Assembly (NCBI GenBank): GCA_016235265.1
Contig: JACRLI010000002.1
Span: forward strand, 30,548 to 94,547
Length of the DNA: 64,000 nucleotides
Source of the DNA: Candidatus Eisenbacteria bacterium
Lineage (GTDB): Bacteria > Eisenbacteria > RBG-16-71-46 > JACRLI01
Direction of reading: 5' to 3'
Under the pieces are notes generated by a model. That model was not told where the DNA came from. It saw only the letters and a list, made by a program, of their open reading frames with translations, and ran no database searches. The translations under genes were made by a program, and so were the position numbers. Within the stretch, counting starts at the first letter, position 1; every line of letters starts with the position of its first letter. Positions 1 through 9,169 of this stretch are shown here, in pieces.

Positions 1-207
1 GGGGACGGTGACCACCCGCGTGCGCGCCCGGTCCGCGCGCCGGCTCCCCCTGCCCGGTTCCGCTCGGTCCCCGCCTGCCGGATCCGCCCTCCATTCTCCC
101 TTCCTGACAGTGATTCCGCTCCCGGCCCGTGCCGGCCACCCCGCGGCACGGCTCCTGCAATTGCGGGATCCGCACCCGAGTGTTACCCCCGGGAGGACGA
201 CCAGGAG
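1..207. other. Window edge, no gene recognised
   Basis: GC-rich sequence upstream of the first gene. Reading frames here have no recognisable domain and look like compositional shadows. It ends in the ribosome-binding region of the next gene (GGGAGGA at 191-197). Confidence 0.5.
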
Positions 208-600
208 ATGCGCAAGGAAGTTGCGGTGGGGTGGTGGGCGGTGCTGGCCCTGGCGATCGCAGCAGCGTGGATGCCCGGACCGGCGGCCGCCGGACGCGCG
301 GCGGCCCGCGCGTCGGGCGAGCAGGCGTCGGTGCGCAGCGGCGCCCGCGCGCAGGAGGTGGGACGCGCCGCGGTGGCTCTGCAGAAGCTGGGGTTCTACA
401 AGGGAGACACCGGGGGGGCATGGAGCCCCGAGCTGCATGAGGCGGTGCGCGCGTTCCAGAAGAGCCGGGGTCTCAAGGCCACCGGGAGGCTCAATCGCGA
501 CACCCGTTCGGCGCTGGGCCTAGAGCCCGCCACAAAGCAGTCCGGCAAGGGGGATGGAGCGGCGAAGGCGAGCCGCGCCTCCGGGGAGGAGGCCCCCTGA
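208..600 (+). CDS. Exported peptidoglycan-binding domain protein
   Basis: A 130-residue protein with an N-terminal hydrophobic segment ending in an Ala-rich stretch (about residues 8-28), which looks like a signal peptide. A single PG_binding_1 domain follows (about residues 45-100): VALQKLGFYKGDTGG, then AVRAFQKSRGL, then DTRSALGL, the usual three-helix pattern. The tail is Lys/Ala-rich and disordered. No catalytic domain is attached, so it probably only binds cell wall. The ATG was chosen for the GGGAGGA upstream; AGGAG directly abutting the ATG is too close to serve. Confidence 0.75.
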   Translation: MRKEVAVGWWAVLALAIAAAWMPGPAAAGRAAARASGEQASVRSGARAQEVGRAAVALQKLGFYKGDTGGAWSPELHEAVRAFQKSRGLKATGRLNRDTRSALGLEPATKQSGKGDGAAKASRASGEEAP

Positions 601-648
601 GTCGGCGCGGGGCCGCGGGCCCGTCGGGCGCGACCGGCCCCGGACAGC

Positions 649-678
649 GCGAGGGGAGGCCCGGTGGCCTCCCCTCGC
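649..678. terminator. GC-rich bidirectional hairpin terminator
   Basis: A perfect 13-bp inverted repeat (GCGAGGGGAGGCC at 649-661, complement at 666-678) with a 4-nt loop lies between two convergent genes. There is no T-tract, as with the other hairpins between convergent genes in this window. Confidence 0.6.
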
Positions 679-705
679 CTGGAACCTCCCCCCGCGCGGC
701 GCCGG

Positions 706-1380
706 CTACAGGGCGGCACCCAGCGCGATCACCAGCAGCTCGCAAGCCTCCCGTTCGGTGTTGCGGAAGGTCAGCTGCGATCCGCCCGAGACGTGCACCG
801 CGTCGCCGGCCTCGCAGGTCACCGGACGGTCCTCGAGTTGCAGCTCGAGCCGGCCCCGGAGGACGTAGAAGTACCGGGCATTCTCCGCCACCGACGGTTG
901 GGGCGGCTCCTTGCCGGCGAACGGGCGAACCACGTGCACGGCGGCCTGGATCTCACCGCCGGGGACTCTTCGGGTGGCGATCTCGACCTGCTCGTGCGAG
1001 GACTCCAGCTGCAGTCGCTGCCGTTCGCCCTTGCGCACCATGGAGACCTCCGGCAGCGGGCTGGCCTCCAGGAAGGTCCGGATGTCCCGGCCGATGGCAC
1101 TGCTGATCCGGCGCAGTGCCCCGATGGTGGGACACGCGTGGCCCCGCTCCACCTGGGAGAGGTGCGTCACGGAGTACCCGCTCAGCCGGGAAAGTTGCTG
1201 GAGCGTGAGTTGCGCGCCCCGTCGGGCGTCGCGGAGGCGCTGTCCCAGGTCCACCTGGGAGAATCCGGAAGGGTGCAGGAACTCGTCCCGGGCTGCCACG
1301 GGAGTGTCCGCGCGCGCAGCCAGGGCATCACGCGGCGGCTGCCGCAGGGGCTTCCGGGGGGGGGAGTCCAGTTTCTTCAT
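706..1380 (-). CDS. XRE-family regulator with C-terminal cupin
   Basis: Transcription factor of the HTH_3 plus cupin_2 architecture. The helix-turn-helix includes LTLQQLSRLSGYSVTHLSQV and PTIGALRRISSAIG. The cupin barrel follows in the C-terminal half (FYVLRGRLELQLEDR, AGDAVHVSGG) and would bind a small effector. Alternative starts are TTG 1407 and ATG 1389; ATG 1380 is preferred because a GAGG lies about 10 nt upstream. It is a paralogue of the next gene upstream and is co-oriented with it, opposite to the URO-D gene, which may be a target. The ligand is unknown. Confidence 0.8.
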   Translation of the reverse strand: MKKLDSPPRKPLRQPPRDALAARADTPVAARDEFLHPSGFSQVDLGQRLRDARRGAQLTLQQLSRLSGYSVTHLSQVERGHACPTIGALRRISSAIGRDIRTFLEASPLPEVSMVRKGERQRLQLESSHEQVEIATRRVPGGEIQAAVHVVRPFAGKEPPQPSVAENARYFYVLRGRLELQLEDRPVTCEAGDAVHVSGGSQLTFRNTEREACELLVIALGAAL

Positions 1381-1467
1381 GTGGGCCATGACCTCATCGG
1401 GGCGCAATGTCGGCGCCGCCGGGACCGGGGGGTCCCTCTGGGGTGGTGGACGTGGGGGCGTCTCACG

Positions 1468-2118
1468 CTAGGCAAGCTCTTCGAGGCTCCGGGCTATGAG
1501 TTCGCCGCGGCCCGGGATCCACTGGCTCTGTTCGTTCCTGACCACCGAGAGGATCTCGCACGGCGACGGGCCGCGATTGTGCATCCGGAATCGCACCGCC
1601 GGCTGTACCACGAACGCGTCGCCGGTGGAGAACGACCGGCACTCGTCACCGATCCAGACATCCAGCGAGCCTTCCAGCACGTAGAAGGTCTGCATCGCCG
1701 GGACGCAGACGGATTCCGCGTCGTCCACCGAGTCGGCGGGGTGAAGGGCGCCGCGTACCACGTGGAGCCGGCCCCCGCTGATGCCCTGCGAGATCCAGGC
1801 TCCGAGCAGGCGGGTGTTCGTGGCGTTGGGTCGCATGTCCGGCACGCTGCCCCGGACCGCCATGCGCACCTCGGGTCGCGTCTCCGGCTCCAGGAAATAG
1901 TGAAGCGTGATCCCCAGGGCCGTCGCGATCCGCGCCAGAGCCCCGATGGTGGGGCAGTTCCGCCCCCGCTCGATCTGGGATATGTGCGTCACCGAAACGC
2001 CGGCCATCTGGGCGACCGTGCGCATCGGGAGGTGGCGCGCGAGCCGTGCCTCCTTGATGCGGGCACCCAGGCGAACCACGTCGAAGGCTGGAGTATCCTG
2101 CCGAACTTCTCCGGGCAT
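1468..2118 (-). CDS. XRE-family regulator with C-terminal cupin (paralogue)
   Basis: A 216-residue DNA-binding regulator with an N-terminal HTH (SVTHISQIERGRNCPTIGAL) and a C-terminal cupin domain (FYVLEGSLDVWIGDE, STGDAFVVQP). The HTH is nearly the same as in the neighbouring paralogue (VTHxSQxERGxxCPTIGALxRI), suggesting a tandem duplication with diverged effector domains. The ATG is supported by GGAG six nt upstream. A sigma70-type promoter with an overlapping dyad lies just upstream, suggesting autoregulation and control of the divergent URO-D gene. Confidence 0.85.
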   Translation of the reverse strand: MPGEVRQDTPAFDVVRLGARIKEARLARHLPMRTVAQMAGVSVTHISQIERGRNCPTIGALARIATALGITLHYFLEPETRPEVRMAVRGSVPDMRPNATNTRLLGAWISQGISGGRLHVVRGALHPADSVDDAESVCVPAMQTFYVLEGSLDVWIGDECRSFSTGDAFVVQPAVRFRMHNRGPSPCEILSVVRNEQSQWIPGRGELIARSLEELA

Positions 2119-2171
2119 GTCGGACTCCGGGGGCGAACCTTCATGTGGCTGGCCCCGTTCCCGGGGCCAGT

Positions 2172-2211
2172 TTGATTATTCAACCATACAGTTTTGGCGA
2201 CGATATCGCAA
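2172..2211 (-). promoter_or_regulatory. Regulator promoter with overlapping dyad operator
   Basis: On the minus strand TTGCGA (2206-2211) is 17 nt from TATGGT (2183-2188). The near-palindrome TTGATTATTCAA (2172-2183) covers the predicted start site, as expected for an autoregulatory XRE operator. This is an AT-rich island in very GC-rich DNA. A weaker outward pair (TTGCAG 2228-2233, CATCGT 2252-2257) faces the URO-D gene. Confidence 0.5.
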
Positions 2212-2328
2212 GCATCGCGTGTTTTCGTTGCAGGAACTGGGGGATTTCTGGCATCGTGCGGAAGCGGGCGACATCGGTGCACGCCAGCACCCTCCGCCCC
2301 GCCGCCCCACACACCTGGCAGGAGGACC

Positions 2329-3324
2329 ATGACCCCGAGAGAGCGAATGCTGGCCGCCTGTGCCGGGGCCCGCGTGGACCACGTGCCCGCATCCTTCTGG
2401 GGCCACCACTACGAGGCCGAGCAGAGCTTCGAAGGCCTCGCCGAGCACACCATCCGCTTCCAGCGCGCGGGCGGCTGGGACTTCATCAAGATCAACCCCC
2501 GCGCCCAGTACCACGTGGAGGATTGGGGCGTGCGCTACCGCTACCCGGATCCGCCGGGCACCAAGTGCGTCCGGACGGACTTCCCGGTGCGCGGGCCGAA
2601 GGACCTCGCGAGCCTGCGCCGCCTCAACCCCGAGCGCGCGGAAGTCCTCTCAGGGCACCTGGGAGTGGTGGAGCGCGTGGCCCGCGAGTTCCCGGACGTG
2701 CCGGTGCTCATGACGGTGTTCAACCCGCTCTCGGTCCTGAAATACGCCTCGGAGTCCGAGCACGCGGTGGTGGCGGCCGCGCGGACGCACCCGGACCTGG
2801 TGCGTGCGGCGCTCGGGGCCGTTCGCGACACCTTCCGGGACTTCGCGGCGGCCGCGGTGCGCCGGGGTGCGGCGGGCATCTTCTACGCCACCACGGCCTT
2901 CGCCTCGCACGATCTCTGGACCCCGGAGGACTATGCCACCTGGAGCCGCGAGGATGACATGGCCGTGCTGGGGGCCGTCGCCGACGCCTCCCTGAACATC
3001 CTGCACGTCTGCCGCGCGCGCAGCTTCGTGGAGCGCTTCGCGGACTACCCGGTGCAGGGATGGAGCTGGGCCTCCACCGAACCGGGAAACGCCGCGCTGG
3101 GATCCACCGCATGGCTGCGCGGCGCCGCCCTGGGCGGGATCAGCCAGGAGGCCGCGCTGCAGGAGGACAGCCCCGAGGCCGCGCTGGGGGAGTTTTCCTC
3201 CGCGCTGCAGGCCACCGGGGGCCGGGGGTTCGTACTGGCGCCGGGCTGCTCCATTCCCCCCGAGACCCCGCTGGCCAACCTGCGCGCGCTGCGCGAAGTG
3301 TCCCGCCGGACGCGCCTGGCCTGA
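2329..3324 (+). CDS. URO-D family protein (methyltransferase-like)
   Basis: A 331-residue TIM-barrel protein of the uroporphyrinogen decarboxylase superfamily. It starts MTPRERMLAACAGARVDHVP, the usual opening of the non-HemE branch, and lacks the RQAGR motif of true HemE. The C-terminal GCSIPPETPLANLRALREV matches the tail of MtaA/CmuA-type cobamide or thiol methyltransferases. The substrate cannot be read from sequence. The ATG is fixed by GGAGGA at 2321-2326. Longer in-frame extensions lack an RBS. It is divergent from the two XRE-cupin regulators. Confidence 0.75.
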   Translation: MTPRERMLAACAGARVDHVPASFWGHHYEAEQSFEGLAEHTIRFQRAGGWDFIKINPRAQYHVEDWGVRYRYPDPPGTKCVRTDFPVRGPKDLASLRRLNPERAEVLSGHLGVVERVAREFPDVPVLMTVFNPLSVLKYASESEHAVVAAARTHPDLVRAALGAVRDTFRDFAAAAVRRGAAGIFYATTAFASHDLWTPEDYATWSREDDMAVLGAVADASLNILHVCRARSFVERFADYPVQGWSWASTEPGNAALGSTAWLRGAALGGISQEAALQEDSPEAALGEFSSALQATGGRGFVLAPGCSIPPETPLANLRALREVSRRTRLA

Positions 3325-3377
3325 GGCGGGAGCGCGCGTTAAGTTGGCGCTGCTCCGGCCCGATACTCCATCCTGGC

Positions 3378-4682
3378 ATGCACATCCTTCGATCCTGGGC
3401 GGCCGCGTTCTGCGCGGCCGTGGGCCCGTTTGTTCGCGTTCCGCGCGGGGACGGGCCCACGGCGGTGGCGCCGGCACCCGATCCACTCCTGGAGCGGCTG
3501 CTCGACCTCGAGCTGGAGGTCGAAACCGCGTCGCTGCGAGTCGTGACCGCCCGCGCGGGCGCGTCCGGCACCCCGCTGGCACCCACCCCTCCGGGCGGCT
3601 CGCTCGTGGGTGCCTCGTTGCCGGAATTCTGGGCCGAGGAAGATCGCGAACGCCAGGCCCAGGCCCTCTCCAGGCTGGTCTCCGCGCTGGCTTACGCCCG
3701 GATCTCGGGCTCCGCGAGCGTGCCCGGGGTGGAAATGAACTTCGTGGGCGTCGCCGGCGACACGCGCGTGGCGGAGGTGATCGTGGCCGCCGGCCGGGGC
3801 CCCGGCATGCTCCGGCTGGGCATCCGCGACGTCACCGAGACGCGACTGCACGCCCGCGAGATCGAGGAGCGGGCGGCGGCGATGGAATTCACCAACCAGT
3901 ACATCACCGAGTTGAACCAGGAGCTGGAGCGCTCGGGGCGCGAGCTCGAGGAGGCGCGCGGCCGCCTCACCGAGCTCAACGAGTCGAAGTCGCGCTTCCT
4001 GGCCATGGCGGCGCACGAACTGCGCACCCCCATGACCGCGGCGAAGACCGCCGTCTCGATGTTGCAGGCCGGCATGCTCGGGCCCGTGGCGGAGCAGCAG
4101 GCGGAGGTCCTGGGGATCATCCACCAGAACGTGGACCGGCTGGTGCGGCTGGTGAACGACCTGCTGGATCTCGCGCGGATCGAGGCCGGGAAGGTGGAGT
4201 TGCGCCGGGCGGACTTCGATCCGGCCGCGGCGCTGCGCCAGTGCGCCGACCTTCTCGCCGCCGAGGCGGCCTCCCGCGACATCGCCATCCGGGTGGAAGC
4301 CGCCGGGGCGCCGGCAGCGTGGTCGGCGGACCCCGACCGATTCCAGCAGGTGGTCCTCAATCTGCTCGGAAACGCGCTGAAGTTCACCCCGGAGGGCGGC
4401 CACGTGGCCCTGTCCGTGGAGGAGACGCCGGAGGGACTGCACGTCGCGGTGCGCGACAGCGGCGCCGGCATCTCGGCGGAGGAGCTCCCGCACCTGTTCC
4501 GTCCCTTCGAGCGGCTGGACAACGAGGCCACGCGCAAGGCGCGCGGCACCGGGCTGGGGCTCTCGATCTCGCGCGAGCTGGTGGAGCTGCACGGCGGCCG
4601 CATCTGGCCGGAGAGCGCGCCCGGAGAGGGGACCACCATCCGATTCCTCCTGCCGGCGACCCGCGCCCGGCACGCCGCCTGA
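3378..4682 (+). CDS. Sensor histidine kinase (PAS-like, HisKA, HATPase)
   Basis: A 434-residue two-component kinase. The N-terminal third is a degenerate PAS-like sensor without clear membrane spans. A coiled coil follows (about residues 165-210), then the H-box FLAMAAHELRTPM, N-box VVLNLLGNALKFTP, G1 VRDSGAGIS, F-box LFRPF and G2 GTGLGLSI. All catalytic motifs are intact. No response regulator is adjacent, so it is an orphan. It has no Shine-Dalgarno; a possible -10 (GATACT 3362-3367) lies 10 nt before the ATG, suggesting an almost leaderless mRNA. The start is inferred from that and from loss of homology upstream. Confidence 0.85.
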   Translation: MHILRSWAAAFCAAVGPFVRVPRGDGPTAVAPAPDPLLERLLDLELEVETASLRVVTARAGASGTPLAPTPPGGSLVGASLPEFWAEEDRERQAQALSRLVSALAYARISGSASVPGVEMNFVGVAGDTRVAEVIVAAGRGPGMLRLGIRDVTETRLHAREIEERAAAMEFTNQYITELNQELERSGRELEEARGRLTELNESKSRFLAMAAHELRTPMTAAKTAVSMLQAGMLGPVAEQQAEVLGIIHQNVDRLVRLVNDLLDLARIEAGKVELRRADFDPAAALRQCADLLAAEAASRDIAIRVEAAGAPAAWSADPDRFQQVVLNLLGNALKFTPEGGHVALSVEETPEGLHVAVRDSGAGISAEELPHLFRPFERLDNEATRKARGTGLGLSISRELVELHGGRIWPESAPGEGTTIRFLLPATRARHAA

Positions 4683-4733
4683 TCCCAAGGGTTCCCCCCC
4701 GCATTCCCGCGACCGGTCTCCGCTCCGCCCGGC

Positions 4734-4762
4734 TTGTGCCCCGCCCCGCCCGAGGCTATTCT
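4734..4762 (+). promoter_or_regulatory. Leaderless promoter of the DHH gene
   Basis: TTGTGC (4734-4739), 17-nt spacer, TATTCT (4757-4762), then six nt to ATG 4769. No Shine-Dalgarno is present. The spacing puts the transcription start on or next to the start codon. Confidence 0.55.
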
Positions 4763-4768
4763 CCAGCC

Positions 4769-5809
4769 ATGAAGAAAAAGAACGCCGTGCCCGGGGGCCT
4801 GGCCATCGACCGCGCCCGATGGAAGGACGTTGCGTCGATCCTGTCCGGCGCCCGCAAGGTGGTGGTGGCCACGCACATCCATCCGGATGGCGACGCCATC
4901 GGCAGCCAGGTGGGCCTGATGCGCCTGCTCCGAAGGCGGGGGATCGAGGCGCACGCCGTCCTGCCCGACGAGGTGCCGTACAACTTCCGCTTCCTGGACC
5001 CCCAGGGCGAGATCCGGTGCAGTCCCGACGGCCGGGCCGCGGCCGCCATCCGGGACGCCGACGTGGTGGCGGTGGTGGACGTCAGCAAGTCGGACCGGCT
5101 GGGCCGGCTCATGGACCCCCTGCTGGGCGCCCCGGCGCGCCGCGTGTGCATCGACCACCATGCCGAGGGCGACTTCCCGGCGCACGCCGCGATCATCGAC
5201 ACCGCCGCCAGTTCCACCGGGGAGCTGATCTACGAGTTGGCCCGCGTCCTCGACGGCGACCAGGCGCTGACTCCGGACGTGGCGCTGCCCCTCTACGTCG
5301 CCGTGCTCACCGATACCGGCGGCTTCCGCTTCTCCAACACCAGTCCCCGCACCCACATGCTGGCCGCCGAGCTGCTCGCCGCCGGGGTGGAACCGCCGCA
5401 GGTTCAGCACGAGGTCTACGAGAAGAACAAGCCGGAGGTGCTGCGCCTGCTGGGCATGGCCCTTTCGGGTCTGACCGTGGAGTCCGGCGGGCGGCTGGCG
5501 TGGATGATCATCACGCAGGAGCACCTGCGCGGCTCCGGCGCGCGCCCCGAGGACGTGGACGGTTTCGTGGACCTGCCCCGCACGCTGGACGGCGTGGAGA
5601 TCGTGATCATGTTCATGGAACTGGCGTCCGGGAGGCTCAAGGTCAGCCTGCGCTCGCGCGTGGGGGTGGACGTGCGTCGCCTGGCCACCCAGTTCGGCGG
5701 CGGCGGGCACGTGCACGCGGCAGGCATCCTGATGGACGGGCCCTGGGCGGGCGCCCGCGAGTCGGTCCTGGCCGCGGCGCGCACGCAGCTGCGCGGAACG
5801 GCCGCCTGA
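4769..5809 (+). CDS. nrnA: DHH/DHHA1 phosphoesterase, NrnA-like oligoribonuclease
   Basis: A 346-residue protein of the bifunctional oligoribonuclease / pAp phosphatase family, which degrades nanoRNA and 3'-phosphoadenosine 5'-phosphate. Mn-binding motifs are intact: THIHPDGDAIGSQ, VVDVSKSD, CIDHHAEG and LTDTGGFRFSNT. The DHHA1 domain ends with the RNA-binding GGGGHVHAAG. Length is typical (310-350). It is followed after one nucleotide by the TIM-barrel gene and heads a co-directional operon. Confidence 0.88.
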   Translation: MKKKNAVPGGLAIDRARWKDVASILSGARKVVVATHIHPDGDAIGSQVGLMRLLRRRGIEAHAVLPDEVPYNFRFLDPQGEIRCSPDGRAAAAIRDADVVAVVDVSKSDRLGRLMDPLLGAPARRVCIDHHAEGDFPAHAAIIDTAASSTGELIYELARVLDGDQALTPDVALPLYVAVLTDTGGFRFSNTSPRTHMLAAELLAAGVEPPQVQHEVYEKNKPEVLRLLGMALSGLTVESGGRLAWMIITQEHLRGSGARPEDVDGFVDLPRTLDGVEIVIMFMELASGRLKVSLRSRVGVDVRRLATQFGGGGHVHAAGILMDGPWAGARESVLAAARTQLRGTAA

Positions 5810-5810
5810 A

Positions 5811-6773
5811 ATGCGGCCGGAACTTCGCATCGGCCCCGCCGGCGTGCCCCTGTCGGCGGCTGCCCGGAGCACCGAGGCCGGGGTGCGCCGCGTGCGTGAG
5901 CTGGGCCTCGATCACATGGAGCTGGAGTTCGTGAACGGCGTGCGCATGGGGGAGGAAACCGCCGCGAAGGTGGCGGCGGCAGCCACGGAGCACTCCGTAT
6001 CGCTCACGGTGCACGGCCCCTACTACATCAACTTCAATTCCCGGGACCCCGCGGTGCGCCGCGCCAGCGTGGAGCGGCTGTTCCAGACCGCGCGCGTGGG
6101 TGCGTTGTGCGGCGCTTCCAGCTTCACCTTCCATGCCGCGTTCACCCACGGGGACCCGCCCGGGGAGGTGCACGCCACCGTGCGCGCGGGGCTGCGCGAG
6201 CTCCTGGCCCGCGTGCGGGACGCCGGGCTGGACATCGAGGTCCGCCCGGAGCTCACCGGGAAGCCCACCCAGTACGGTTCCCTGGAGGACCTTCTGCGCT
6301 TGAGCGAAGAGGTGCCGGGCGTCTATCCTTGCATCGACTTTTCCCATCACCACGCGCGCCACGGCGGGGGACAGAACGGCTACAAGTCGTTCTCGACCAC
6401 GCTGGGGAAGGTGCGCCGCGCTCTGGGCCGCGAGGCCCTGGGGCGGTTGCACATGCACGTGTCGGGAATCGAGTATGGCCCGGCCGGGGAACGCCGCCAC
6501 CTGCCGCTGCCGGAGGCGGACTTCCTGTACCGGGAGCTGCTCCAGGCCCTGTGGGACCATCGCGCGGGCGGCTGGCTGGTGTGCGAGAGCCCGGTGCTGG
6601 AGGAGGACGCGCTGCGCCTGCGAACGGCGTGGCGCCGGATCGAGAGGGCGGAGGGGAGGCAGGCGGGGACGGCGGCGGGAACTTCCCGGAAGGGGCTCCC
6701 GGCGCGGGCAGGCCTGGCCGCCACGGGAAGCGGGGCCGAGAAGCGCGCGCGCAGGCGCGGCGGGGCGGCGTAA
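5811..6773 (+). CDS. Endonuclease IV-like TIM barrel (AP endonuclease family 2)
   Basis: A 320-residue protein with the metal-ligand pattern of the Nfo/xylose isomerase-like fold: LTVHGPYYIN, FTFHAAF, EVRPELTGK, CIDFSHHHAR, LHMHVSGIEY, RRHLPL and VCESP. These correspond to the His/Glu/Asp/His ligands of the trinuclear Zn site of endonuclease IV, so an AP-site endonuclease is plausible; a sugar-phosphate isomerase role cannot be excluded. The last 45 residues are a basic low-complexity tail. The ATG follows the previous stop by one base, implying translational coupling. Confidence 0.78.
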   Translation: MRPELRIGPAGVPLSAAARSTEAGVRRVRELGLDHMELEFVNGVRMGEETAAKVAAAATEHSVSLTVHGPYYINFNSRDPAVRRASVERLFQTARVGALCGASSFTFHAAFTHGDPPGEVHATVRAGLRELLARVRDAGLDIEVRPELTGKPTQYGSLEDLLRLSEEVPGVYPCIDFSHHHARHGGGQNGYKSFSTTLGKVRRALGREALGRLHMHVSGIEYGPAGERRHLPLPEADFLYRELLQALWDHRAGGWLVCESPVLEEDALRLRTAWRRIERAEGRQAGTAAGTSRKGLPARAGLAATGSGAEKRARRRGGAA

Positions 6774-6782
6774 GGAGGCAAG

Positions 6783-7928
6783 GTGAGGCAGGCGGACTTC
6801 GTGGTGATCGGTGGCGGGGTGATCGGGCTGTCCGTGGCGTTCCACCTGGCCCGGCGCAAGGCCGGCTCGGTGGTGGTGCTGGAGCGCAACGCGTTCCTGG
6901 GCACCGAGTCCACGGGCAAGTGCGCGGGCGGGATCCGCCAGCAGTTCTCCACCGCGGCCAACGTGATCGTCTCCCGCGAGAGCGTGAAGTTCCTGGAGCG
7001 CTTCGAGGAGGAGACCGGGGTGCCGTGCGACTTCTTCCAGAACGGCTACCTGTTCGTGCTGGACAACGAGGCGCACCTGGAGCACTTCCGGAAGAACGTC
7101 GAATTGCAGCGCTCGCTGGGGGTGGACGCGCGGATGATCAGCGCCCAGGAAGCCCTCGGGATCGTTCCGCAACTGCGGGTGGACGACGTGGTGGGCGCAA
7201 CGTTCTGCCCCACCGACGGCCTGGCCAGCCCGCACGAGATGACGCAGGGCTTCGCCCGTGCCGCCAAGGCGCACGGCGCGGAGATCCTCACCGAGGTGGA
7301 GGTCACCGGTGTCGAGATGGCCGGTGGCCGGGTGGCCGGAGTCACCACCTCGCAGGGCCCCATCGCCACCCGGGCCGTGGTGAACGCCGCGGGCCCGTGG
7401 GCCAGGCAGGTCGCCGCGTGGGCGGGCGTGAACCTGCCCGTGGAGCCGGTGCGCCGGCAGATCTTCACCACGCGCAAGCTGGCCTTCCTCGACGTGCGCT
7501 TCCCCATGGTGGTGGACTTCGGCTCCGGCGTGTACATGCACCAGGAGAGCGGCGGCATGCTGATGGGGCTCGCCGACAAGGCCGAGCCCCCGAGCTTCAA
7601 CGAGAACGTGGACGACGAGTTCCTGTACCGGATGTTCGAGCTGGCGATGCACCGCATTCCCGCGCTGGAGGAGGCGGAGCCGTTCAAGGGCTGGGCCGGG
7701 CTGTACGAGGACACCCCGGACCACCACGCGGTGCTGGGCCCGGTCCCGGGCGTGGGGGGCTTCTTCCTGGCCAACGGGTTCAGCGGCCACGGGCTGATGC
7801 ACGCCCCGGAGGCGGGCCGGCTGGTCGCGGGCGCGGCTGTGGGCGAGCCGCTGCCGGCGGAGCTGGCGGCGCTCTCGTTCGAGCGGTTCCAGCGCGGCGA
7901 GGTGCACGCCGAGGTCAACGTCATATGA
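6783..7928 (+). CDS. FAD-dependent amine/amino-acid oxidoreductase (DAO family)
   Basis: A 381-residue DAO-family flavoenzyme. The N-terminal Rossmann motif is VVIGGGVIGLS with an acidic strand end (VVVLERN); AGGIRQQFS follows the FAD site and the C-terminal NGFSGHGLMHAPEAGRL is the second FAD motif. It resembles the beta subunit of heterotetrameric sarcosine oxidase, glycine oxidase and D-amino-acid dehydrogenases; no other sarcosine oxidase subunit is nearby. The start is GTG with GGAGG upstream. The stop overlaps the next ATG (ATGA). Confidence 0.82.
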   Translation: MRQADFVVIGGGVIGLSVAFHLARRKAGSVVVLERNAFLGTESTGKCAGGIRQQFSTAANVIVSRESVKFLERFEEETGVPCDFFQNGYLFVLDNEAHLEHFRKNVELQRSLGVDARMISAQEALGIVPQLRVDDVVGATFCPTDGLASPHEMTQGFARAAKAHGAEILTEVEVTGVEMAGGRVAGVTTSQGPIATRAVVNAAGPWARQVAAWAGVNLPVEPVRRQIFTTRKLAFLDVRFPMVVDFGSGVYMHQESGGMLMGLADKAEPPSFNENVDDEFLYRMFELAMHRIPALEEAEPFKGWAGLYEDTPDHHAVLGPVPGVGGFFLANGFSGHGLMHAPEAGRLVAGAAVGEPLPAELAALSFERFQRGEVHAEVNVI

Positions 7929-8575
7929 GCCCCGGCCCCGGGGTGCAGTGCTTCCCGGTGGGTCCATTCCAGTCCAACACGTACATCGTCTCCGGGGGCG
8001 GGCGGGCGCTGGTGGTCGATCCCGGCGACGAGCCGCGGCGCATCCAGGAGGCGGTGGCCGCGCAGGGTCTCGCGGTGGAGGCCATCCTGCTTACCCACGG
8101 CCACCTGGACCACGTGGGTGCGGTGGCGGAGCTGGAGCGCGCCTTCGGCGTGGACACCCACCTGCACCCGGCCGATCGCGTGTTCATCGAGCGGCTCGCC
8201 GAAACCTGCGAGCGCTACGGACTGGAGCCCTACGAGCCCCCCGGCCGGCTGCGCGATCTCGTCCAGGGCCAGCGGTTCACGGCCGGCACGCTGGAGCTGC
8301 GCGCGGCGGAGACGCCGGGGCATTCCCCCGGCGGCGTGGTGTTCGTGGGGCCCGGGTTCGCCCTGGTGGGCGACCTGGTGTTCGCCGGCTCGGTGGGGCG
8401 CCATGACCTGCCCGGCGGGGACGCCCGCGCGCTCGCGCGCTCGATCCGCCGGGAAATCCTGTCGCTCCCGGGCCCCACCGTGCTGCACCCCGGACACGGC
8501 CCCGCGACCACGGTGGACGCGGAGCGCGCGGACAACCCGTACCTGGCGCCCGGCGCGCTGCCCGAGGAACCATGA
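7925..8575 (+). CDS. Metallo-beta-lactamase fold hydrolase (glyoxalase II-like)
   Basis: A 216-residue MBL-fold hydrolase of the GloB/YcbL group. Zn ligands are seen in LTHGHLDHVGAV (HxHxDH), ETPGHSPGG, LVGDLVFAGSVGR and LHPGHGPATTV. The short length without the C-terminal glyoxalase II domain fits YcbL-type hydrolases of glutathione or bacillithiol thioesters. Because this genome carries bacillithiol genes, a role with S-lactoyl-bacillithiol is possible but is inference. The start codon overlaps the previous stop. Confidence 0.82.
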   Translation: MSPGPGVQCFPVGPFQSNTYIVSGGGRALVVDPGDEPRRIQEAVAAQGLAVEAILLTHGHLDHVGAVAELERAFGVDTHLHPADRVFIERLAETCERYGLEPYEPPGRLRDLVQGQRFTAGTLELRAAETPGHSPGGVVFVGPGFALVGDLVFAGSVGRHDLPGGDARALARSIRREILSLPGPTVLHPGHGPATTVDAERADNPYLAPGALPEEP

Positions 8576-9144
8576 ACGAAGGCTTCGATTCCCCGCTGCC
8601 CGGGCTGCGGGTCGCGCCGCGCGTGCATCCCACGGCGTTCGTGGCACCCGGCGCCGTCGTGATCGGAGACGTGGAGATCGGCGAGCTGGCCAGCATCTGG
8701 TACGGCGCCGTGCTGCGCGGCGACAGCGACCGCATCCGCATCGGGGCCCGCACCAACATCCAGGACGGCACGGTGGTTCACGTGGACGAGGGCGTGCCCA
8801 CGGTGGTGGAGGAGGAGGTGACGGTGGGTCATGGGGTGGTGCTGCACGGGTGCACCGTGCGCCGCCGCTGCCTGATCGGCATCGGCTCGCGCGTGCTCAA
8901 CCACGCCGAAATCGGCGAGGGCTCGCTGGTGGCCGCCGGCACGCTGGTTCCCGAGAAGATGATCGTGCCCCCCGGCTCCCTGGTGGTGGGCGTGCCGGGT
9001 CGGGTGCGCGAGCTGCCCGACCGGCTGCGGCAGTACATGGATGGCAACTGGAAGCACTACGTGAGCTTCGGGCAGCAGTACCGTGCCCGGGGCCTGCATG
9101 ACGTGTCCGGGACGGCCGCCCCGGGCTCCCGCGAATCCCGGTGA
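8572..9144 (+). CDS. Gamma-carbonic anhydrase family protein
   Basis: A 190-residue left-handed beta-helix protein with hexapeptide repeats ([34 protein letters not shown]). Likely Zn-binding His residues are in VVHVDEG and [11 protein letters not shown]. It belongs to the YrdA/PaaY/CaiE group; carbonic anhydrase activity varies in that group. The start overlaps the previous stop (ATGA), so it is coupled to the MBL hydrolase. Confidence 0.85.
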   Translation: MNEGFDSPLPGLRVAPRVHPTAFVAPGAVVIGDVEIGELASIWYGAVLRGDSDRIRIGARTNIQDGTVVHVDEGVPTVVEEEVTVGHGVVLHGCTVRRRCLIGIGSRVLNHAEIGEGSLVAAGTLVPEKMIVPPGSLVVGVPGRVRELPDRLRQYMDGNWKHYVSFGQQYRARGLHDVSGTAAPGSRESR

Positions 9145-9169
9145 CCCCCGAGAGGGTACGGAGGCGAGC

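Noticed and set aside
664..2175. Long plus-strand frame opposite the XRE-cupin regulators
   Set aside because: It is the antisense shadow of two clear HTH-cupin genes, a common effect of high GC.
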